This document shows, piece after piece, positions 1 to 11,808 of a stretch of 64,000 nt of DNA. The notes below the pieces were generated by a model. That model did not search any database, had not been told where the DNA came from, and saw only the letters and a program-made list of their open reading frames with translations. The position numbers and the translations under genes are program-made. Source of the stretch: Aspergillus flavus (taxonomy: Eukaryota > Ascomycota > Eurotiomycetes > Eurotiales > Aspergillaceae); assembly GCF_009017415.1 (NCBI RefSeq), contig NC_092407.1:1798001-1862000 (forward strand), in the 5' to 3' direction. Position 1 is the first letter of the stretch; each line of letters starts with the position of its first letter.

Positions 1-684
1 TACTGACCATCTCCTGTAAGACTCCTACTTGACTACCTCTTTCTATATTATACACCATACCAACATCATCATGATTTCTAAGATTTATTACTCCATGTCG
101 ATAATCTTGGATCAAAGGTAATATTTTATATTGTATATTAACAATGCAGACACCGGCTGGTCAAAGCATCCACAGAGGATTGCTAAATATGGCGACCATA
201 TTTTACTAGAGGACTAAATGTCCTCTTAATTGTATAGTAAGTTTCTATATTATGTGTTGGGATCAGGGTTCAATGCATGACTTGACGCCATATAGTGTTA
301 ATGTACTCCTTTATCTACTAATACACTTGGAAATGTACTGTAATGCTACACGATATACTATGTTCCATAGAATAATCGACGCTAGCAGGACACTTGTACG
401 CAGATCTAACCTACTCAACACCCATTTATGCTTTTCTTTCCTCATACTGAACAACAATCCTTATTATAGGAAGACAAAAGGTACCTTATAACAGATACCT
501 ATCCATGGTTCTGACCAAAAACCCCACACCCTACGATAAAATAACTCAGGTACGCATAATTTCGTCAACTTCCTCAACGGAGTAAAAATGACATAACACC
601 GGAATTCATCTGCCTGATAGCAGCCTTATAATCAACAGTTTCCAGTAGCAGCCAATTTCCCTCATAACACTCTACATCGCAATC
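1..684. other. Intergenic or gene-end region, no gene recognised
   Basis: AT-rich sequence at the window edge. The only long open frame (252-491) has no recognisable family and no coding signature. It could contain the 3' end of a gene lying to the left, but nothing supports that directly. Confidence 0.5.
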
Positions 685-1852
685 ATGGGCAATTCACAAA
701 GTCGGTCCAGAACACCTGCGGAATGGTGTGACTACTATGAAAACAGGCTGTGCTGCATAGCATGTGGGATACAGATCAATGAGTGTTTTAAAAGGGAGAT
801 ACTGAAAGAGCGAGATGACTGGAAGCAATCAGCCAGATGGAGAAAATGCCTTTTCACAACAGCTGCTGAGCTGGAACATATGTATTTCAAAAAGAACCCT
901 TTACTGTGGTCCTACTACTACCGCATAAGTTAGTCTTTGTTTCATTTTTTCTTCTAAGGTTAAAGTTCTCTTCTAACAGATACTAACTACAATAGTACTC
1001 GTCGAACCCCAAGGCGAGCGTTTGTCAGGAATATGCCCGAGGCTCTACAATAAAAAGAACATTAACCGTGTCCCTGTTGATCCCCACCAAGCCCGCATTT
1101 TCGGACTGGCTAGGAAAGGGAGTGGGAACGTTGACTTTCGCGTGGCTAAGGTGGCTGTGAACACTGAGCCGGACAGGCCGAAAGAGCGCATCGGATATCC
1201 TATCCATGCACACTGCTGGGTGATCCTTGACCGTGTGATTGGACATGAGATGGTCCAGAAGCATCTGCGGGAATTCACCCGAGCTGTGGAGGCATATTGG
1301 TCGCGTAATAGGATATACTGGGGTTCTATACTGGGGCATGATACTTGCTGTGGGATATGTTCATTAGAAACTTGTCACCAATGGCCCCTCTTTCATTTTT
1401 CGGGAAGCCCCTTGAGGATCCCTGGGATACTGGGATTGATTACGAAGGCTACAGAATGTACGGGCGTGGGCCGCGTGGAACTGCGACGGGATTCGGTGAT
1501 CGTTAATCCGCCTTTGGATGTTGCAATACTCATCGTCGATCAGATTTATGGGAGTCGTCCGTGTTCATTGGAGATGCTGAGAGATACGCGCAATTTACTA
1601 GAAGCTTTTCAGTGGAAGTTGCCTGATACATACTGGCGAACGCGGTGCGAGTCTCGGTTGGTGTTTGAGATGGACGACCTGATCAGGGAGAATCGTCCTG
1701 TCAATTGGAAAGAGTTCTGTCTTGGGCTGGAGGAGCTTCTATTAGATAAGGATTGGTTCTGCAACAGTGGTATGAGAATTCGGCTACGAACTTTGACATC
1801 GCTCGGAGGTATCAAGGAGTGCTTTTTAGACCTGGTTGATCAGCAGGCTTGA
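685..1852 (+). CDS. Unknown fungal protein, two exons, 366 aa
   Basis: Exons 685-928 and 996-1852. The 67-nt intron has a GTTAGT donor, a TACTAAC branch site and an AATAG acceptor, and the join keeps frame. The protein starts MGNSQSRSRTPAEW; the Gly at position 2 could allow N-myristoylation (inference). Residues around 30-40 hold a CCIAC cluster. The middle has a YPIHAHCWVILDR motif of a kind I associate with uncharacterised Aspergillus/Penicillium proteins that are sometimes F-box-like, but I see no convincing F-box here. No signal peptide or membrane segment. It converges on the ABC transporter gene, the two stop codons lying about 45 bp apart. Function unknown. Confidence 0.72.
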
Positions 1853-1897
1853 GCCTTGGTTTTATTGGTTGCTTGAGATTTCTCCTATCTAATGTCA

Positions 1898-4800
1898 TTA
1901 TGTCCTATGTTGATCGTTTATCAATGCTTGCAAATGAGGCCTTTTTGCCAGTGTTTTGTATGGCCCACTGTCGACTACACGTCCTTGCTCTAGAACAACC
2001 ACATTATCTGCAATGGCCATCATTTCATTTGCATGAGTGATGATGACCACTGTGAGGCCTACCTGCGACGCCACTAGCTTCTGCGCAGTATGTCGGATGA
2101 TTTCAGCACTGGCCGGATCAAGGGCCGATGTAGCTTCATCCAGAATCAAAATCCGAGGTCGACGGACAAGTGCCCGCGCAATCACAACTCGCTGCGCTTG
2201 CCCACCGGATAACCCAACTCCGCCATCTCCAATAACGGTAGAGTAGCCTTGCGGAAGGGATGATACGAACTCATCAATCCCCGCTGCCTTTGCTGCATCG
2301 CGGACGTTGCGTGGATCCCGAAGAGGTCCTTCCAGTCCGTAGCTAATGTTGCTTTCAATGGTGCCTGGGAATATCGTCGGTTGCTGTGAGACGATCGCCA
2401 CAACGGAGCGAAGCGTCGGAGTGTGTAGATCGCGTATGTCAACACCCCCCAGTGAAATGGCTGGCACACTATCGGAAGCGGGCGTTTCTTCCAGAGCTAA
2501 TAGCAGAGCGGCTATGGTAGATTTACCTGAACCTGAAAGGCCCACAATTGCCGTACATGAGTTCTCGGGGATGGTGAAAGAAACGTCTTTCAGGACTGGT
2601 GTATCTGGACGCGATGGATACTGGAAGTTCAACCTGGTGATCTTTACCGGTGTTGGCGTTGCGACGCGTAAATATCCTAGACGCTCATGGGAAGCTCCCG
2701 CAAGATTCGCCAGCTGTAAGAGCCTGGACCCTCTCTCTCGAGATACACTGATTTGCGGGACTGGGAAAGTTAGCGAAGCCTACAGGTAGATGAGAATACT
2801 CACTCCAAGAAAGTACCACAATTGCATATCCAATGCTGAATAACAGCATCGAGAGAACTGTCATGATATCCTCGACGGTGTATTCTAAAACCGACACCAA
2901 AAGTCCTCCGTAGTAGATAATCAATGCGCTCACGAAGACGATAACAGACTCGACCAGCCCAAAGAGAAACCCCGTATAACCCGCCTTCCGCAGCCCCGTT
3001 GTGAGACATTTTAACAAGGCTTTCGTATGTTTGCCTTGGAAGAACGGCTCTAGCGTCAGGGTACGTACGGTGCGTATCTCCGAGAACGTCTCGACGAATA
3101 CCTCCGACGCTGCACCCCTGGCCTCGTTACAGCGTCTATCCCACAGTCCGCTGATCCGTTCAAAACCTCTTGTGATTGCGTATACCACAGGCCCAACTGA
3201 AAGCGCGACCAGAGTCAGCTTCCAGCAAACAGCCAGGCTCCATACGGTCGCTATCACGGCGATCGAAGTTGCAACCAAAGCGTAGCCACCGAAACGGCTA
3301 AGTATCTCTCGCATTTCTTCGCCATCTCGGGCCAGGCAAGCGGTCAGCTGTGACGGACTGTTTTCCTCCTCGAACCATTTCTTCGGCTGAGCGAGAACTC
3401 GCCGGAAGGCTCTTTTTCGGAGGCAATCCACCCAAGCTTGGCTACAAAGACTGAGAAGATAATGCATAAAGAAGGACACCATACCGTCGGATATCGAGAC
3501 CCCCAAAACAGCCAGGGCCCATTTCAGAGCGCTCCTCTTGTTGAAGAATGTCACTTGCAGTTTCGATAAGAAGTAAGCGAATATAGGGGTGGTGCTCGAG
3601 TGGCAAAGAGTAAATAGAACCCCAAGGAGCAGAAGAACACGTTGTCCGACTGTCAAATTAGGTATGATCGTGAGCATTATCTGGAACAGAGACTTCATCT
3701 GGTCTTTGTTTTTGCTTGATTCATGCCGAGTTCCTCGATCAGTAAAATCAGCTAGCTGCACTCCATCTTGCAAAGTCTCTTGCGGGGTGGGCACTATTGA
3801 AAGCCGGCCCATAATCACAGAGGATATACGTCGGTTTTTATCATGCGGCATGTCAGCGGACTCTGAGAGTATGCTGTCGCCACAGTTATCCAATTGGTAG
3901 TCTTCCTCATTGGATGGAAAGAAGTCCTCATTCCCTAGGACTTTCTCAAGCTCATATCTATACCCAGATTGTACCACTGAGCCTTGATCCAGGACATACA
4001 CAAAGTCTTTGTCCATGATGTGCGACATGTCGTGCGTGATGATGATGGTTGTTTTCCCTTTACGCCACTCTCGGATTGCTCGGATCACCTCATGACGATT
4101 CGCCCCATCTAGAGCGCTTGTAGGCTCATCCATGATCAAGACCGGCGTATCTCTTAATCTAGCCCTGGCAATTACAATTCTTTGTTTTTGGCCTCCGCTC
4201 AGAAAACTACCGCCATAACCCACACACGTGTCGATACCGTTCGGCATGTGGTCGATTACGCTTTGTAGCATCGCCAGATCAATGCATTCCTGAACATCTT
4301 CTTTTCGAATTTGGTCATAGTCGTGCCGTCCAAATGCAATGTTCATGAAGATCGATTCGTTGAAGAGAACGCTCCGTTGTTCGACCAGGGTGAAATTGTT
4401 TCGAATCCAGCTCTTGCTCAAAGTTTGTATTGGGTAGCCGTCTACTAGAATCTCACCGGAGGTTGGGGAGTATATCCTAGTGAGTAGTTGCCCTAGGGTA
4501 CTTTTCCCAGATCCACTCTTCCCAATGACGAATGTTGTCTCCCCAGCTGGAAAGAAGAAGCTTGCCGAGTTCAAGCTGAGTCTCTCGGGCTGAGATGAGT
4601 AGGAGAAACTTACATCGCTCACTTCAATATCGCCATCGCAATGATGGGGATATACTGCTCCCTCCATTTCTTTCGGGCCGCCGCCTTTGGTCTGCCTATT
4701 CAAGGTCTTTTTTAATGCGGAAGCTGCAATCGCACCTTTATCTAGTACGATTACTTGAGTCATGATAAATTCAATTGACTGTGCTGCGGTGAGACAAGCC

Positions 4801-5760
4801 CAGAACGTCCTCAAAACGTCACCGGGTGAGAGCCGTCCAGACGTTGCCAAAGAGCTGCCGTACCAGAAACCCTGAACAAACATGCCGTATGTCATCAATC
4901 GAATGAGCGCTATCTGAATGGAGTTTAACCGCGCCTGTTTAAGGAACTGCGACGCAGCCCCGTCGATTCTGTTCGAGAAATTGTGAAGTTCAAAGGCTTC
5001 CCCGTTCAGGCACTTGACCGTATCGATCGAAGTGGTGGTGCTGTTGACAACCTTCGAAGCGCTTGCCAACTCAGCCTGCTGTGCTTCAATATTCAACTTC
5101 ATCTTGGAAGAGATAAACGAAGCCATGGCGGAAAAAACCGGTATCCCTGCTAGCGTGACCAGAGAAAGGTTCCAGGAGGTACAGAATGCTAGAGTCAGGG
5201 ACCCGATAGCTCGGAAACTATATTGCAATAGCAGTCCCAAAGGCTGGGATGTTGATTTTTGCAACTCATAGATTTGGCTATGTGAGGTTAGATAAGTATA
5301 AAACGACCCGGGGTATGACTGACGCTTGAAGACAGGATAAAAATGTCCGGGTTCCATCTTGTTGTGTTTCAAACCATTCCTGTTCTTTCTGCAGAAGCCC
5401 GTCGAAGAGGGTGCCGCGTGCATTAGCGACTTGCAGTTCTCCGAAGATTATGAAAAGAATGAAATAGATGCTGTTGCAGAACCAACTATAAACACCCAAG
5501 CATGCCAGTTTGATACAGCTCGTTTTTGTCTTTTGAATTAGTTCGTGGGCAGAGATTTGATCGCTACCAAACAATGCCAACGAGTTGAACGCCTCCCCAA
5601 GGAGCGTAGCAAAAACCGGAGAGCTGGCACTGGCTAATGCTGCGAAAAGAATGGCAAAGCAAAGAGTTGGAATGTGCTTTTTGGTGGTGAAGCTGAAGAG
5701 CGACAGCCAGCTCGGCTTCCAGGCCAAGCAGCGTTTGAACTGGACAAGTATACCTGTCAT
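1898..5760 (-). CDS. Full-length ABC transporter, MDR/Ste6 type (ABCB), 1257 aa
   Basis: Exons 5760-5324, 5277-2804 and 2760-1898, with introns of 46 and 43 nt. The order is membrane domain, nucleotide-binding domain, membrane domain, nucleotide-binding domain. NBD1 has Walker A GKSGSGKST (about residue 395), signature LSGGQKQR (about 501) and Walker B VLIMDEPTSALD (about 528). NBD2 has GLSGSGKST (about 1042), LSGGQAQR (about 1157) and ILILDEATSALD (about 1177). Both ATP sites therefore keep consensus residues, which suggests an active exporter. The overall pattern resembles the fungal a-factor/Ste6 exporter group, but a multidrug pump of the same family is possible. The start is the first ATG in frame (MTGILVQFK); the frame is open a few codons further up without an ATG. 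It probably acts in the plasma membrane. Confidence 0.9.
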
Positions 5761-6273
5761 GGTGTAGGTCAATATTCCATGGCTGTCTGAGCAGATTCTT
5801 CAGCATCATGAGTCGATACAAAACATAAATTGAGGTGGATAGGCCAGCCACAGACAGAAGTCATCTAGAGTCATTGTAACAAATTTGACTTTAGTATTCT
5901 TTTGTTCCGATATGGAGGGGTTGTGGGGAAGTAAGATAATGGGTTGGGCTGCCATTGTTCTTGGTTGAGTCGGCGGCCATCAATGGTCCCGTGCCTGTTC
6001 AACACAATCGTACCAAACTACCTACACAGACATCCGCAATGTATGTACACTTTTGCTTTCAGAAAGAGAATTTCTATAAAAGTCGAGGGTAATCATTTAT
6101 CAGATGTCAAAACCATCTGGACCGCGCTCCGGCCCTACGTCCAGAGACGCTATAGTCTACAAATTGAGTAGATAGCTCCGCAGACTCCATCTTTGGAAGT
6201 CAGTCACTGCTGGTGGTCCGAGATTCCCTCGACCAGTAACCGGTTCGGCGAACGTAAAATAGAAACACTGGGC
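5761..6273. other. Intergenic: ABC transporter promoter side
   Basis: The gap lies between the ABC transporter start and the 3' end of the next gene on the same strand. No conserved element recognised. Confidence 0.5.
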
Positions 6274-6947
6274 TTACGAGCTGGACTTGCCCTTCTGTGC
6301 CCGCTCATAGATCCAGTCATTAAGACCGGCACGGTTTCTGCAATTGTCAGTACTATGAAGCCAATCCAAAGTTGTCGGTGCTCACCTGGCGATTTCAACG
6401 GCATAGAACTGCATGCGCACGGCTGTTTCTTTGTTAGCCCCGCGTTGCCCGACGGCACACTAACAAAGTAAGACGGGGAAACCCACCAAAGATCGTAGTA
6501 TCCTGGTCGTATTCAAACTTGGGGTTGGAGCGCAGCATAGTGCCGAAGTTGAAGTCGTCAATCGTTTTTTCGTACTGCTTCATCCAGTTGCGCCACTTTT
6601 CCTTGCCTGCCTTGCTCTTCATATCATCCTCGTTGAGGGTCGCGGCGGGATCGAAGTCGGGAAATTCTTTCTTGAAGCTCTCGAGGATTTGGTCATCCAT
6701 CTTTGTCAACCGAAGCTTCGAGCCTGGGACCTTCTCGAGAATTGACCAATAGGTCATCAGATGTTCGACAGCTGTGGAAAGTAAGCATAAGGAGCGGAGG
6801 TAAAACGACGGGTTTGCGACGTACCCTTGACCGCGAACTGCTTCTCCATCTACAAAGAAGGTCAGCATCCAATCCAGATCTCAGAGGCGCAAGGGAACGT
6901 ACATCCTCGAAGTTCTCGGCCGTCTCGGGGTCAAATTTCTGCGACAT
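6274..6947 (-). CDS. chp1: Chp1/PBDC1 family eEF1A-biogenesis chaperone, 151 aa
   Basis: Five exons: 6947-6903, 6849-6825, 6771-6487, 6422-6386 and 6337-6274. All four introns (53, 53, 64 and 48 nt) have GT-AG ends and the frame is kept throughout. The product matches the PBDC1 (polysaccharide biosynthesis domain-containing 1; yeast YPL225W) family, with hallmark stretches MEKQFAVKAVEHLMTYW, ILEKVPGSKLRLTKMDD, FKKEFPDFDP and DFNFGTMLR. Family knowledge: the yeast and human proteins act as co-translational chaperones for the G domain of elongation factor eEF1A, despite the misleading domain name. The length fits the family. Exon 2 is only 25 nt and exon 4 only 37 nt, so automatic gene callers may break this gene. 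Confidence 0.9.
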
Positions 6948-7890
6948 GTTGGGCGAATGTGATGGGAATAACCAAACAAAAGTAAATGAGCAAAGTCAAG
7001 CAATCTTTGGTGTATCAACAACGTTTCGTGGAGGTTCGTGAAGTTGGTCGAATGAATTGCCCCGCGCGATCTAATCTTTTCTGCCGGCGGAAATTTTGCA
7101 GTCCCACTTTATCGGTACGTCATTTAATCCACCTTCTGTACTGAGACATCTGAACAACATTGTTTTTCACTTTCCCGGCTTAATAGAGTCTCTGTGAAGG
7201 CAACGATAGTATTCCTATCCATTCTTAAATTTCTCTTTTCGGTAGGTATCTGTCTATGTATTAAGTGCGAAGTTTGACTAGTAGGCACAAATGTATAGCT
7301 TACTAATCAGCACAATTACATGAGTAATATCAGTCGACATCAGCGCTTAGAGGAAGAAGGTTGATCCATGGTAGGACTATAGAAAATAAATAGAGAGAGC
7401 CCAATTTGCGATTAGTAGATCACCAAACCTTGACACCGACTAACGGGGGTGGAATGTTGTCAAGTGGCAATTTGGATAGCGACAACGACATTCCTTGGAT
7501 TTACAGCGATTGAGCACTACTAATATTTTTATACGTTCACTGAAATGGGCTAAACAAATAATAGGCAGGAACTATGACTAGCAAATGACCATCTCGAGAT
7601 TCAGACATGGCTATTTCATTAACAAATGCAGTATTTCCTTCTCAGACTACACTATAATTTAGCTCAATGCTAGTCTCCAGCGTTCAGCTTGATGTATTAT
7701 TCGACTAGGGCAATATACAAGCGAGAGATGCAAGACTGGGAGATATAACAACGTCGAATCCTTGGAGAAGCACAACATATGAGTGTACTGCGAGAGAGAC
7801 ATTGTCAATACTTCCAAAACTGATTAAATTGTTGTACAGGAGGCCATCCCCCTATCTTTTACATATCTCAATGGATCAAAATTGGCATAA
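6948..7890. other. Intergenic, no gene recognised
   Basis: About 0.94 kb, moderately AT-rich. It carries the chp1 promoter at its left edge and the 3' flank of the ankyrin gene at its right. No RNA gene or repeat recognised. Confidence 0.5.
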
Positions 7891-9450
7891 TCAATCAGAG
7901 TCTGATACGGTCATAGAGCTTAAAAGCTTTACCACATCGGTCTCTCCTGCCTTAGCGGCTAGGTCTCGTGCGGTCTGCCCACTGTCATCTTTATCATCTG
8001 CGGAGGCTCCGTGGCCAAGAAGGAAATAGACGTCGTTCCTGAGTCCGGCTTTGGCCGCCATATGAAGCGCAGTCTGCCCGAACATGTCCCTAGCAAAGAC
8101 GTCTGCGTTCCTATTCACGAGTAATCTCAATGCATGGCCTTTGGAGGATACTGCCCGATGCAGAGCAGTTCGCCCATAGTCGTCCTGCAGGTCAATATCT
8201 GCTCCGTTTTGCACCAGGAAGTCGACCATTTTGCGATGGCCGCGCTCGGCAGCCTTGTGCAAAGGCGTCTCTCCAGAATAATTTGTCACATTGATATCCA
8301 CTGTGCTCTCCAGTAGTAAGGCTACCATGCTTCTGGAAATCCCGGATGCTGCAATATGGAGTGGTGTATCACCAAGGTCGTCTTGTGCATCAGGTTCAGC
8401 GCCACTCGATAGTAGCAATTCTGCAGTACTATCATGCTCATATCGCACGGCATGATGCAGAGGCGTCTTGCCCTCTTTATCAAGCTCGTTCACGTCTGCG
8501 CCCATCTGCAGGAGGAGAGTAGCCAACTCAACATCACCATTCCTAGCCGATATATGTAGGCTGGTTTGACCGGAGTTATCCTTCACATTGACATCTGCAC
8601 CTTTCTTCAGTAAAAGCTGCAGCATCTTCATCATACTGCGTTTGCTTCTATCATACATGACCAGTGTCAGCACCAATGGCAGGCCAAGCTCTCCGGAAGG
8701 TGTGTTCTTATCCGCGCCTTTTCTCACCAAATACCTGACCACTTCAGTATGTCCTTGGCGCACAGCTTGATACAATGGTGTACCATGCAGTCCTTGTGTC
8801 TCACTGTCGACAGGAGGATGTGCTTCCAAGTTGGCACCTTGTCGCACCAACAATTGCACGACTGGCAAATGCCCGTTTCGGGCAGCCCACCACAAGGGCG
8901 TACGGCCAGCGGCATCTGCATCATCGACGTTGATTCTCCCGGAGTCAATGAGCAACATGACAACTTGAACATGGCCTTTATCCGCGGCCCAGAGCAACGG
9001 CGTCCGGCCATTGGCATCTTTCATTCCAGGGTCGGCGTTTCTCTTCAACAACAACGCCATTAACGTCGGCTTTCCCTTCTCGGCAGCCCAGTACAATGGT
9101 GTATTACCATTCAAATCTGGGATGTTTGGATCGACTTCACTGCGCGCCAGGAGTTGGCTCACCACTCCTTCATGTCCGTTTTTGACAGCCCAGCAAAGAG
9201 GGGTCTGGCCGAGCTTAGTATCCCTCGCGTTCACATCGACATTTCCGCTGGCCATCAAGAGCTGAACTACTTTCTCATGACCTTCTTCTGCGGCCCAAGA
9301 AAGTGCACTTCGACCATCTTCATCCTTACAATCCAGAGCCACGCCAGGGGTGCCGAGTAAAAGTTGCACAATCGACTCATACCCTTTACTGGCAGCCAGA
9401 AAAAGCGCAACCTCGAATTTGCTTTTGGGGCCAGGAGTTTCAGACGCCAT
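7891..9450 (-). CDS. Ankyrin-repeat protein, 519 aa, about 15 repeats
   Basis: Single exon starting MASETPGPKSKFEVALFLAAS. From about residue 12 to the C-terminus it is made almost wholly of ankyrin repeats; I count about 15. The first block (repeats 2-6) has Trp where His is usual (for example TPLYWAAEKG, TPLLWAADKG, TPLWWAARNG). The second block (about repeats 10-12) has the classic TPLH form, and repeats 13-14 have TALH. Repeat 8 (GLPLVLTLVMYDRSK) is degenerate and longer. No kinase, NACHT, F-box or membrane segment is present, so it is a scaffold-type protein of unknown partner. Fungal genomes hold many such genes, and they diverge quickly. Confidence 0.9.
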   Translation of the reverse strand: MASETPGPKSKFEVALFLAASKGYESIVQLLLGTPGVALDCKDEDGRSALSWAAEEGHEKVVQLLMASGNVDVNARDTKLGQTPLCWAVKNGHEGVVSQLLARSEVDPNIPDLNGNTPLYWAAEKGKPTLMALLLKRNADPGMKDANGRTPLLWAADKGHVQVVMLLIDSGRINVDDADAAGRTPLWWAARNGHLPVVQLLVRQGANLEAHPPVDSETQGLHGTPLYQAVRQGHTEVVRYLVRKGADKNTPSGELGLPLVLTLVMYDRSKRSMMKMLQLLLKKGADVNVKDNSGQTSLHISARNGDVELATLLLQMGADVNELDKEGKTPLHHAVRYEHDSTAELLLSSGAEPDAQDDLGDTPLHIAASGISRSMVALLLESTVDINVTNYSGETPLHKAAERGHRKMVDFLVQNGADIDLQDDYGRTALHRAVSSKGHALRLLVNRNADVFARDMFGQTALHMAAKAGLRNDVYFLLGHGASADDKDDSGQTARDLAAKAGETDVVKLLSSMTVSDSD

Positions 9451-10118
9451 CTTAGGATGTGACCAGGTTAGATTATTCCTCAGTCCATCGGATAGACTTA
9501 AACAATTTCTATTTCAGGTATGGTCGTAGAAGGGTGTCAGAAGGCTATGTCATTTTTGCAACCCACGGGATGTGCTGTGGATCAAATATCGGGCACTTTT
9601 TTTCTTCGATAGCATTCTTTGTGAGCTAGCAGAGGGGCAAAATTATGGCATTAATTCAGGTTTCGACGCCACGTGGGTTGCGTTCACTGGTTCTCTAGGG
9701 TGCCCACTTGAGACGAGGTCCCTTGTCTTGTCGGTGGGCTCATCCCGGTTCCGTTTCGTATGATGTGCATGGGATGCTAACCTTTACCCTTTTGGAGCGG
9801 GGACTTGTGGTGGGGGATCGTACCAATATTAGTGTATTCAAGGCTCTTGCTTCGATTTCCACTTCTATGAGTATAATATTTCTTCGCTAAGAACGTGCTT
9901 ACCTTCCTCATTTACCAATGTACAATTTCTGGTGGGAAGACTGCAGATCTCCCTCAACCATTGGGCATGAACCATTGCTATACCCGAAGCTTATTAGCCT
10001 CAGCCTTGACACGAAACGAAGGAAACTCTATTGGGTATACTTTGCTTTAGACTACTTCATGTTAAAGTTTCAATTACATATCTAACTAAAATTATAATAC
10101 AACACAAGAATCAATCAT
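9451..10118. other. Intergenic between ankyrin gene and RIC8
   Basis: About 0.67 kb: the 5' flank of the ankyrin gene and the 3' flank of RIC8, both on the minus strand. Nothing further recognised. Confidence 0.5.
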
Positions 10119-11808
10119 TTAATCACTATCCGAATCAGGTAATTCTTCCAGCCTTCCCTCACGGACAGCCTGCGCGACGGGGTTCTCCACCTTGAGGATA
10201 CCGTTGGCTCTGGCCCTAGTCAGGGTTAGCATTAGCCCGTATGAGCAATAGGATAGACTTACCTCTCGAAAAGCACAAACAGTCGCTCGGCCTCTCTCTC
10301 CTTCTCTTCCTGGGACATCGGTGGACCCGTATCCTGTTTCTCTGCGGCCCATCTTTGACCGGTGATGGGGTTGATCTCAGGGTCGAACCTTTCTGCGGCG
10401 AACGCCTCTCCGGCAGTCTTAGGGATCTCCATGCCACGGGTGGCGAGTAGTCCTGCAGCAAATCCGTATCCGATATTCTTCGTAAGGTTTTCAGCATTCT
10501 TGCCAGAGAGCACAAACATAAGCTCTGAAATGGCGGTTTTCAGATTCGGGTATGGCGCGGTGGAGAGCTTTAGTAGCTTGGAAGAAAGCGTGTCAGATTG
10601 TCCGATAGGCTGATTCCTGTCGTTATCCTCTGGCAAGAGTAGCCACTGCATGTATTTACGGGGCCCATCCGGCGCCAATTCATGAATGGTAATGAGCGAG
10701 TGAAGAAGTGGGATGGCCTTGGTCTCAAGCTCCTCAGGGCTGTACAATGACGTGGCATGGTCCAAGATATTGATCAGCTTGTCAACATTGCAGTTCTGAT
10801 TGAACGTAGGGAACAGTGGGTTGCTGTCAAAAGGCTTGCCTTTCTTGTTTTCGAGGTCAAGAGTAGACAAGCAGTTGAGGAGGTAACTAAGCAGGCCATC
10901 CAGTGGTTTAGCGGGGATTTCAATACGACTGATCATCTTGAATATATGGGGAATTGAAGGCGCAAATGTTGCAGACAGGTCCGGATAGATCTTGGACACG
11001 TTGAAAATGAGCTTCAGTGTGTCGATAAGAGCGAGCTCGTCGATCTGAGGTAGAGGCTTTTTGAGTGACTTTGGGAACTGCTTAGCATGTCGGACAATTT
11101 GCTATAGAGCTGGTTAGCAACGGCAACGGGTCATGGAGCGGGTAATCATTACATAGTTGACATTATCACCCAGCCCATGTTTATTCACAAGATTGTCAAA
11201 GTCCATGGTTGTGTCGTATGTGGATAGAAATAATATCCGGCTGATGACCATTTCATCCTCCGATGAGTCGCACTGAACCGTCAGCTTCCGTAAGATCATA
11301 GCTGCGAAAGCCATACCTTGAGTTTCTCTGCTAGTTTACCGCCATGGCCAGTATCTGCGAACAGCTGACGCATCTTGGGATCCAACAGAAGAGCATTTGC
11401 AACGCAGCGCAAGGCAGCTCGTCGGATGTCTACAGATTCTCCGTCGACACCATATTTTGCCAAAATTTCCATTCCCTACGTAGCTGTTAGTACAAATACT
11501 CCGGGAAATAGAGCAGAACGCACCCTTTTTGAATATATGGGACCGGCATCAGCTGGATTTGTGCCATGTTGTCTCAACTGCAAAAGTAGCTGGACCTTCA
11601 CTATATCATGGTTAGATGTCGAACATACTAGCTTATGGGTACCTACCAGTGCTGCTAAGCTTTTTCTCATTCAAGTCTTTTTCTAATGAGCTCAGTAGTT
11701 GGGTGACTTGTTGCAGTTTCTCTGATCATAACAGGTTGGTCAGTGTCATTCATGATTGCTTTCACTTTGCTTGCACATACCTGCACCTCGGAGTGTCTGG
11801 AAGTCCAT
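10119..11808 (-). CDS. ric8: RIC8 (synembryn) G-alpha exchange factor/chaperone, 464 aa
   Basis: Seven exons: 11808-11781, 11721-11647, 11600-11524, 11475-11317, 11272-11153, 11101-10263 and 10215-10119. Introns are 44-59 nt with GT-AG ends and all phases agree. Conserved stretches include MEILAKYG, RRAALRCVANALLLDPKMR, ISRILFLSTYDTTMDFDNL, ETKAIPLLHSLITI and the C-terminal NIGYGFAAGLLATRG followed by INPITGQRW. Family knowledge: Ric-8 proteins fold nascent G-alpha subunits and act as receptor-independent exchange factors; in filamentous fungi they are needed for growth and conidiation. The acidic tail (ELPDSDSD) ends in casein kinase 2-like serines. The start MDFQTLRGAEKLQQV gives the short N-terminus usual for fungal members. 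It is head-to-head with RIF1. Confidence 0.9.

Noticed and set aside
1022..1339. Minus-strand frames overlapping the first gene
   Set aside because: They are shadows of the 366-aa gene, whose intron and frame are well supported.
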